NCBI GenBank assembly: GCA_010027915.1 | Contig: RGUG01000026.1 | Location: forward strand, 1-10,709 | Reading direction: 5' to 3' | Source of the DNA: a bacterium | GTDB lineage: Bacteria; Margulisbacteria; Marinamargulisbacteria; SXXA01 | DNA: 10,709 bases | Shown: positions 5,699-10,709 of the stretch, one piece after another | Position numbering within the stretch: position 1 is the first letter of the stretch | Layout of the letters: each line of letters starts with the position of its first letter | Made by a program: the position numbers and the translations under genes | Notes under the pieces: model-generated | What the model was told of the DNA's origin: nothing | The model's database searches: none | The model's input: the letters and a program-made list of their open reading frames with translations, nothing else

Positions 5699-6810
5699 GA
5701 ATCGTGATCGGGACCCGTCCCGAAGCCATTAAGTTGGCACCCTTGGTACGGGCCTTACAGGAAACGGATATGACGCCCGTGGTCATCATGACGGGCCAGC
5801 ACGACACCTTGATGGCCCCAGTGGCAGATTTCTTTGGGTTGCGTGGGGACCATGTCTTGGGGGTGATGGTTCCGGGGCAATCGCTGGCGGCCTTGCATGC
5901 CAACCTGTTGCATGCCTTAGATGGCGTCATGTCCGACGTGGACGCCGTGGTGGTGCAAGGGGATACCACCTCGGCATTGGCGGGGGCCATGGCGGCCTTT
6001 TATCACCATCGTCCGGTGTTTCATGTCGAAGCTGGGTTGCGGACCGCCTCGATTAAGGCCCCCTTTCCTGAAGAATGGAATCGCCGGGTGATCGATGAGG
6101 TGGCCACCCTTAGGTTTGCACCCACTCAGCAGGCCTTGGACACCTTGAGAGCCGAAGGCCGTGGCGATGGGGCTTGGCTGGTGGGCAACACGGTGATTGA
6201 TGCCCTTCAGATGGGGCTTGATCTGATGGATGCCCAAGGTGACACCCCCTACCGTGACTGGGCCGTTCGCCAAGGGCTGCTTCGACGACCCCACCTGATG
6301 CTGGTTACCACCCATCGACGTGAAAATGCGGGTGAACCCCTGCAACACATTATCGCTGCCCTTCGGCAATTGGTCGTGATGTTTCCGGACGTAGAAATCG
6401 TGTTGCCGGTTCATCAAAACCCCGCATTTAAGCCGGTGATCACCGGGGCATTACAAGGGGTTCCTGGTATTGCCTTGGTCGACCCATTGCCCTATGACCA
6501 ATTGCTATGGTTGTTGCGCGAGTGCCGACTGGTCTTAACCGATTCAGGGGGATTGCAAGAAGAAGCCCCGGCCCTGCATAAACCGGTGTTGGTCATGAGA
6601 GACGAAACCGAACGCCCCGAAGGGGTCGCCGCAGGGTGTGCCCGTTGTATTGGAACCCGAACCGATCACCTGGTGGCGGCGGTCACTGAATTACTCACCC
6701 AACCGACGGTGGCCCACCAGATGGCCACCGCCATCAATCCCTATGGGGATGGCACCGCGTGCCAGCAAATCGTGTCCCATATTCATGCGTGGAGGAATCA
6801 GCATGCTTAG
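5686..6810 (+). CDS. wecB: UDP-N-acetylglucosamine 2-epimerase (non-hydrolysing)
   Basis: A 374-residue enzyme that interconverts UDP-GlcNAc and UDP-ManNAc for surface polysaccharide. Family motifs run in order: GTRPEAIK (9-16), QGDTTSA (91-97), HVEAGLRT (113-120), FPEEWNRR (127-134), GNTVIDAL (167-174), THRRENAG (209-216), PVHQNP (241-246) and DSGGLQEEAP (286-295). These place it in the bacterial WecB/MnaA group with the GT-B fold. The start inside the end of ugd gives the normal N-terminus just before GTRPEAIK, although the ribosome binding site is weak. UDP-ManNAc usually needs a dehydrogenase (WecC) or a ManNAc transferase, and neither is in the window. It overlaps gpmI by 8 bases. Confidence 0.96.
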   Translation: MYRVGIVIGTRPEAIKLAPLVRALQETDMTPVVIMTGQHDTLMAPVADFFGLRGDHVLGVMVPGQSLAALHANLLHALDGVMSDVDAVVVQGDTTSALAGAMAAFYHHRPVFHVEAGLRTASIKAPFPEEWNRRVIDEVATLRFAPTQQALDTLRAEGRGDGAWLVGNTVIDALQMGLDLMDAQGDTPYRDWAVRQGLLRRPHLMLVTTHRRENAGEPLQHIIAALRQLVVMFPDVEIVLPVHQNPAFKPVITGALQGVPGIALVDPLPYDQLLWLLRECRLVLTDSGGLQEEAPALHKPVLVMRDETERPEGVAAGCARCIGTRTDHLVAAVTELLTQPTVAHQMATAINPYGDGTACQQIVSHIHAWRNQHA

Positions 6811-8401
6811 CACCCGTCAGGCCCCTGTTTTATTGCTTATTCTAGATGGGGTGGGGCTGGCACCCGACGGGCCGTTTAATGCGGTGAGTCAGGCCCACAC
6901 CCCCGTGTTGGATTGGCTGATGACCCTGCCGACCTTTTGTCCATTAAAAGCACATGGCACCGCAGTGGGGATGCCCTCTGATGATGACATGGGCAATAGC
7001 GAAGTGGGCCACAATACATTGGGTGCGGGCCGTGTGTTTGATCAAGGGGCGGCCCTGGTGGAAGCGGCCATCCAAAGCGGTCAGTTGCCCCAAAGTCCCG
7101 CCTTTCAAGCGGCGGTTCAGGCGTGTGTCAACGGGGGTACCTTGCATCTGATTGGGTTGTTATCCGATGGCAACGTGCATGCCCATATTGATCATACGGT
7201 GGCCTTAATCGGGTATGCCATGGCCGCCCAGTTGCCCCGTTTGCGTTGCCATGTGTTGTTAGATGGCCGGGATGTGGCACCCCGTTCCGCGCCCCGTTAT
7301 GTGGGCCAGTTGGAACAGGTATTGGCCACTGCCCGTGCCCAAGGCTTCGATTATGCCATTGCCTCAGGTGGGGGACGAATGGCCATTACCATGGACCGGT
7401 ATCAAGCCGATTGGGACATGGTGAAGCGGGGATGGGATACCCATGTGAGGGGGGTAGGCACGCCGTTTCGATCGGCCCTTGAGGCCATTGAGGCGTTGTA
7501 TGCCGCCCATCCCCACGATTCTGATCAGACATTGCCGCCTTTTGTGATTGTGTCAGACGACGGCCCGATTGGACGGATGGTGGATGGGGACGTGGTCATC
7601 CTCACCCATTTTAGGGGGGATCGCATGATTGAACTGACCCAAGCCTTTGAATCCCCTGACTTTAAGGCATTTGACCGGGTTGAAACCCCTTCGGTTCGGC
7701 TCATTGGCATGATGCAATATGATGGGGATTTACAATTACCCACCCATTTTTTGGTCTCACCCCCTCAGATTGACCAGCCCGTTGCCAACATCATGTCCCA
7801 GGCGGGGGTGCATTCCTTTGCCATTTCTGAAACCCAAAAATATGGGCACGTCACCTATTTTTGGAATGGTAACCGATCGGAGATGGTGGACCCCAACCGT
7901 GAAACCTATATTGAAATTCCCTCGGACCGGGTGCCGTTTGATACCGCCCCCGATATGAAAGCCCGTGCCATTACAGCCCAAGTCAAGGCATTGATTCAGT
8001 CCCATCGTTATCGATTTGGGCGGGTCAATTTTCCCAATGGGGATATGGTCGGTCATACGGGGCATTTACAAGCAACCATTCAAGCCATCGAAACGGTAGA
8101 CCAGTGTGTCGGGGAACTGATTGCAGAAATGGATCAAATCGGGGGCATTACCGTGGTAGTAGCCGACCATGGCAATGCCGATGAGATGGCCCAACTAATC
8201 GACGGGCTGATGGTGCCCAAAACCGCCCACACACTGAATCCGGTGCCATTTGCCATTGTGGATGGCTTACGGGGCCCTCATTACCGACTGCGTCAGGTTC
8301 CCACGCCGGGGTTGGCCAATGTGGCGGCCACCCTTCTAACCTTGCTTGGGATTCCGGTTCCAGGTTGCTATGCCCCTTCCTTGATCGAAGAAACCCCATG
8401 A
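6803..8401 (+). CDS. gpmI: 2,3-bisphosphoglycerate-independent phosphoglycerate mutase
   Basis: A 532-residue di-manganese enzyme of the alkaline phosphatase superfamily that interconverts 3- and 2-phosphoglycerate in glycolysis. It has D15 in LILDGVG and the phospho-acceptor serine in GNSEVGH (64-70, Ser66). SDGNVHAH (121-128), DGRDVAP (154-160), GGGRMAITMDRY (189-200), HFRGDR (269-274), FPNGDMVGHTG (410-420) and ADHGNAD (454-460) follow. The length is slightly above the usual ~510. HFRGDR replaces the more common NFRADR. The ATG at 6803 is preceded by GGAGG (6791-6795) at seven bases; the longer open frame from 6638 is antecedent out-of-family sequence lying inside wecB. It overlaps wecB by 8 bases and lpxB by 4 (ATGA). 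Its presence among envelope genes is not explained by its function. Confidence 0.97.
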   Translation: MLSTRQAPVLLLILDGVGLAPDGPFNAVSQAHTPVLDWLMTLPTFCPLKAHGTAVGMPSDDDMGNSEVGHNTLGAGRVFDQGAALVEAAIQSGQLPQSPAFQAAVQACVNGGTLHLIGLLSDGNVHAHIDHTVALIGYAMAAQLPRLRCHVLLDGRDVAPRSAPRYVGQLEQVLATARAQGFDYAIASGGGRMAITMDRYQADWDMVKRGWDTHVRGVGTPFRSALEAIEALYAAHPHDSDQTLPPFVIVSDDGPIGRMVDGDVVILTHFRGDRMIELTQAFESPDFKAFDRVETPSVRLIGMMQYDGDLQLPTHFLVSPPQIDQPVANIMSQAGVHSFAISETQKYGHVTYFWNGNRSEMVDPNRETYIEIPSDRVPFDTAPDMKARAITAQVKALIQSHRYRFGRVNFPNGDMVGHTGHLQATIQAIETVDQCVGELIAEMDQIGGITVVVADHGNADEMAQLIDGLMVPKTAHTLNPVPFAIVDGLRGPHYRLRQVPTPGLANVAATLLTLLGIPVPGCYAPSLIEETP

Positions 8402-9570
8402 CGTTCATTGGCATCAGTGCCGGTGAAGTATCCGGTGACCGGTATGGGGCCTTGTTGGCCCGTGCCATTCATCGATTGGCCCCCACTTGGCAATTCGAAG
8501 GAATGGGGCATCAGGCCATGGTCGCAGCAGGGGTGCGGTGTCATGCCGACATTGCCCCCCATGCCACCATTGGCGTATGGGATATTGGGCGTGCCTTGCC
8601 CGGGATATTGGGTGGGTGGTGGCGCATGCGACGGTGGATCCGTCAAACCCCCAACCTGCGTGCCTTGGTACTGATTGATTGCCAAGGGTTTCACATGCCA
8701 TTGGCCAGGCAGGCGAATCGAGCGGGGATTCCCGTGATCTATTTTATTGCCCCCCAAGAATGGCAATGGGGAACCGAATCGGGAGGAAAAGAGGTGGTGG
8801 CACGCACCCAATTGTTGCTCACCATTTTCAAGGAAGAAACCCGGTTTTATACCCAATTGAAAGGCAATGTGTGCGAAGTGGGGCACCCCATTTATGACCT
8901 TTCCGGCATCACCCCCGAGATGGATCGTGACGCCATCCGACATGCCCGCATGGTGCCGGGTCGGTTGGCGGTGTTTCCGGGGTCTCGTAAGCAAGAAATT
9001 CGTCATACGTTTCCGTCGTTGTTGGCAGCAGCCGGTGAATTGCTCGGAAAGGGTTATGTGACCGAGGTGGTGGTATCGGTTGCCTCGCCTGCTTTGCGTG
9101 CCCCGATAGCGGCACTGGTTCATCGCATGGGCATTCCCGTTACGTATTGGGACCAACCATCCGAAACCTTGATTCCAACCGCCCAATTGTCATTGGCGGC
9201 ATCCGGATCGGTTACCTTGCAGCATGCGGTGTGGGGCACCCCTTGTGTGGTGGCCTATCGCTTCGGGTGGCTGGCGTATCGTGTGGCCACATGGGTATTG
9301 GGTAGTCGAAGAAAAAAAATCCCTTATATGGCCCTTCCTAATTTATTGTTAAACCAAGACATCATGCCAGAATGTTTTCAAGATGGGTGCCATGGTCCCG
9401 CCATTGCCCGGCACGCCATTCGGTGCCTGACCGATCCCGATCTTCAGGCCCACATGGCGGCGGGATACCAGGCTGTTCGGGATCAATTGGGCACACCGGG
9501 TGCCATCGACCGGGCCGCTGAGGCCATTGTGGCGTGGGTGAACGCCCATCCCCCCCATGTGGCGGGTTAA
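8398..9570 (+). CDS. lpxB: Lipid-A-disaccharide synthase
   Basis: A 390-residue GT-B glycosyltransferase (family GT19) at the inner face of the cytoplasmic membrane that joins UDP-2,3-diacylglucosamine and lipid X to form the lipid A disaccharide. It has SAGEVSGD at 7-14, IAPQEWQWG at 117-125, VGHP at 161-164, PGSRKQEI at 194-201, ASGSVTLQ at 268-275, TPCVVAYR at 281-288, and LPNLLLNQ at 313-320. Some conserved positions depart from the family: the usual IDxPxFN reads IDCQGFH (93-99), and the Glu usual after SGTxTL is Gln275. The start at 8398 overlaps the gpmI stop and puts SAGE at the usual distance; a longer frame from 8365 lies inside gpmI. No lpxA, lpxC or lpxD is adjacent. It overlaps pabB by 14 bases. 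Confidence 0.95.
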   Translation: MTFIGISAGEVSGDRYGALLARAIHRLAPTWQFEGMGHQAMVAAGVRCHADIAPHATIGVWDIGRALPGILGGWWRMRRWIRQTPNLRALVLIDCQGFHMPLARQANRAGIPVIYFIAPQEWQWGTESGGKEVVARTQLLLTIFKEETRFYTQLKGNVCEVGHPIYDLSGITPEMDRDAIRHARMVPGRLAVFPGSRKQEIRHTFPSLLAAAGELLGKGYVTEVVVSVASPALRAPIAALVHRMGIPVTYWDQPSETLIPTAQLSLAASGSVTLQHAVWGTPCVVAYRFGWLAYRVATWVLGSRRKKIPYMALPNLLLNQDIMPECFQDGCHGPAIARHAIRCLTDPDLQAHMAAGYQAVRDQLGTPGAIDRAAEAIVAWVNAHPPHVAG

Positions 9571-10709
9571 AACCTACGAGGGTATCACAGGGTGGGGACG
9601 GGTGGTCGCACGGCGTCAGTCTCACGGGAGGGCGATGATTTGGTTGGATGCCAGTGAGGGGCATGGCCATGGTACCCACGGGGAGTGGTCGTGGTTAATA
9701 GGAAGCGATGGGCCAGGATGGGAATCGGTGATGGTATCGTCGGATGCCCAACGCATTGAGCATGATGGCATACAGGGCACCCGACTCATTGATGGGGCCA
9801 CCCTCACCCATCGGCTTACCCAATCAGATCGGGGGGTGCCACCCATCGATGCCCCCTTTTTGGGGGGGTGGGTAGGCTGGATTGGGTATGGCTTTACGTG
9901 GCCCATCCGCACCCCGACTGTGGCCATTGGTAACGAGCCCTTGTTGTATATGATACGACCCGACCGGTGGATTGGGATGCATCATCCCACCCAACGGCTG
10001 ATAGCGGTGGGGTGGGACCAATCCGAACCCGAGTGGACCCAGTGGGTGGACGGGATTCAATCGGACTTGGCCCATCCCATGCCCCTATACCGGCCATTAC
10101 CTCCCGTGACGGGGCATTTTTACCAATCAGGCGATACCTATCAACGTGCCATTCAAACGATTCAAACGGCCATTGCAAACGGCCGATGCTACCAAGTGTG
10201 TTTAAGCAACGAATGGGTAGCCCCCCAAGGTGAGGGCACGTCATGGGAATGGTATGGGCACATGAGGGCCCATAACCCCACCGGGTTGGGGGCCTATTGT
10301 CATACCCCGTATGGGGATATGGCATCCACATCGCCGGAATTGTTTATTCATATCAATCGACAGGGTCGGATTGCCAGTCACCCCATCAAGGGAACCCGCT
10401 CCCGACATGCCACCCACGCACCACCCTTGTCGGATAACGCCAAAGAACGGGCCGAAAACGTCATGATTGTCGACTTGATTCGACATGATTTGGCCCGTGT
10501 CTGCCAGCCAGGATCGGTTACCGTTGATCGCTTGTGGGATGTGGAAACCCATGCGGCGTTGCATCAGTTGGTCAGTAGCATATCCGGTCAACAACGGGCC
10601 GATCAGGGGGTATGGGACGTGGTGGGGGCCCTCATGCCGGGCGGCTCGATGACAGGGGCACCCAAAGCCGCCGCCATGGCCCTGATTAACCAGCTAGAAC
10701 AACGGCCAC
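9557..10709 (+). CDS. pabB: Aminodeoxychorismate synthase component I (PabB), 3' end missing
   Basis: An ATG inside the end of lpxB opens a frame with no stop before the window end, giving 384 complete codons. It is a chorismate-binding enzyme that makes 4-amino-4-deoxychorismate for folate with ammonia from a glutaminase partner (PabA). The N-terminal part has GGWVGWIGYGF (~102-112). The catalytic part has YQRAIQTIQTAIANGRCYQV, SPELF, PIKGTRSR with Lys278, AENVMIVDLIRHDL (~300-313), HQLVSSI (336-342) and PGGSMTGAPK (361-370). The Lys in PIKGT is the PabB signature; anthranilate synthase has PIAGT. His310 replaces the Asn usual in RND, and Gln337 takes the place of the His usual before LVS. 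The ribosome binding site is weak and an in-frame TGA at 9539 limits any longer start. About 60-100 C-terminal residues should lie beyond the edge. Confidence 0.92.
   Translation, partial: MWRVKTYEGITGWGRVVARRQSHGRAMIWLDASEGHGHGTHGEWSWLIGSDGPGWESVMVSSDAQRIEHDGIQGTRLIDGATLTHRLTQSDRGVPPIDAPFLGGWVGWIGYGFTWPIRTPTVAIGNEPLLYMIRPDRWIGMHHPTQRLIAVGWDQSEPEWTQWVDGIQSDLAHPMPLYRPLPPVTGHFYQSGDTYQRAIQTIQTAIANGRCYQVCLSNEWVAPQGEGTSWEWYGHMRAHNPTGLGAYCHTPYGDMASTSPELFIHINRQGRIASHPIKGTRSRHATHAPPLSDNAKERAENVMIVDLIRHDLARVCQPGSVTVDRLWDVETHAALHQLVSSISGQQRADQGVWDVVGALMPGGSMTGAPKAAAMALINQLEQRP

Noticed and set aside
6638..6802. Upstream extension of GpmI inside wecB
   Set aside because: The extra 55 codons are an out-of-frame reading of wecB, and the ATG at 6803 has a GGAGG at ideal spacing.
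8368..9186. Long antisense open frame of 272 codons across lpxB
   Set aside because: It lies opposite a clear lpxB. Its peptide is low in hydrophobic structure and rich in Gly, His and Pro, as expected when GC-rich codons are read in reverse, and no family resemblance is visible.
10151..10168. Tandem repeat of ATTCAAACG, two copies
   Set aside because: It encodes the IQTIQT part of the PabB helix before the YQV motif and is explained by the protein sequence.
1..10709. CRISPR array, tRNA or rRNA genes, insertion sequences, riboswitches
   Set aside because: I saw no regularly spaced repeats, no cloverleaf with a GTTCGA-type arm in the gaps, no transposase, and no recognisable riboswitch core; the only sizeable gap is 1220-1877.

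Overview
The window holds eight protein genes on the + strand, plus one small and possibly broken ORF on the - strand. LpxB (lipid A synthesis) and a lipoprotein signal peptide indicate a Gram-negative cell with an outer membrane. I cannot name the phylum with confidence. The IAPQEWxWG stretch in LpxB reminds me of cyanobacterial-type proteins, so a Cyanobacteria-related lineage is only a weak guess. The DNA is rich in G and C runs, and GGG and CCC codons are common.

Layout: (1) Bases 2-1219 are the C-terminal part of a GAF-like/SpoIIE-type serine phosphatase whose start lies outside the window. (2) Bases 1220-1877 are a 658-base break. It has a cluster of G/C-rich palindromes (1262-1406), a minus-strand small ORF of 46 codons (1477-1617) that may be the 3' part of a frameshifted 65-codon gene, and a candidate control region for ruvB (dyad at 1814-1839, -10-like box at 1866-1871). 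(3) From 1878 to the window end run ruvB, hisB, an unknown lipoprotein gene, ugd, wecB, gpmI, lpxB and pabB. Six of the seven junctions overlap by 4-14 bases and the seventh gap is 10 bases, so this is almost certainly one co-transcribed unit. pabB runs off the right edge.

The genes do not form one pathway. They cover Holliday-junction migration (RuvB), histidine synthesis (HisB), nucleotide-sugar supply for envelope polysaccharide (Ugd, WecB), glycolysis (GpmI), lipid A disaccharide synthesis (LpxB) and folate precursor synthesis (PabB). This looks like a compact housekeeping operon with an envelope-biosynthesis core (lipoprotein, ugd, wecB, lpxB). I do not see a clear new defence, mobile or secondary-metabolite system. 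The observations most worth checking are the split small ORF, the possible leaderless and operator-controlled ruvB promoter, the clamp-binding-like tail on RuvB, the unassigned lipoprotein and the altered active-site motifs in LpxB.
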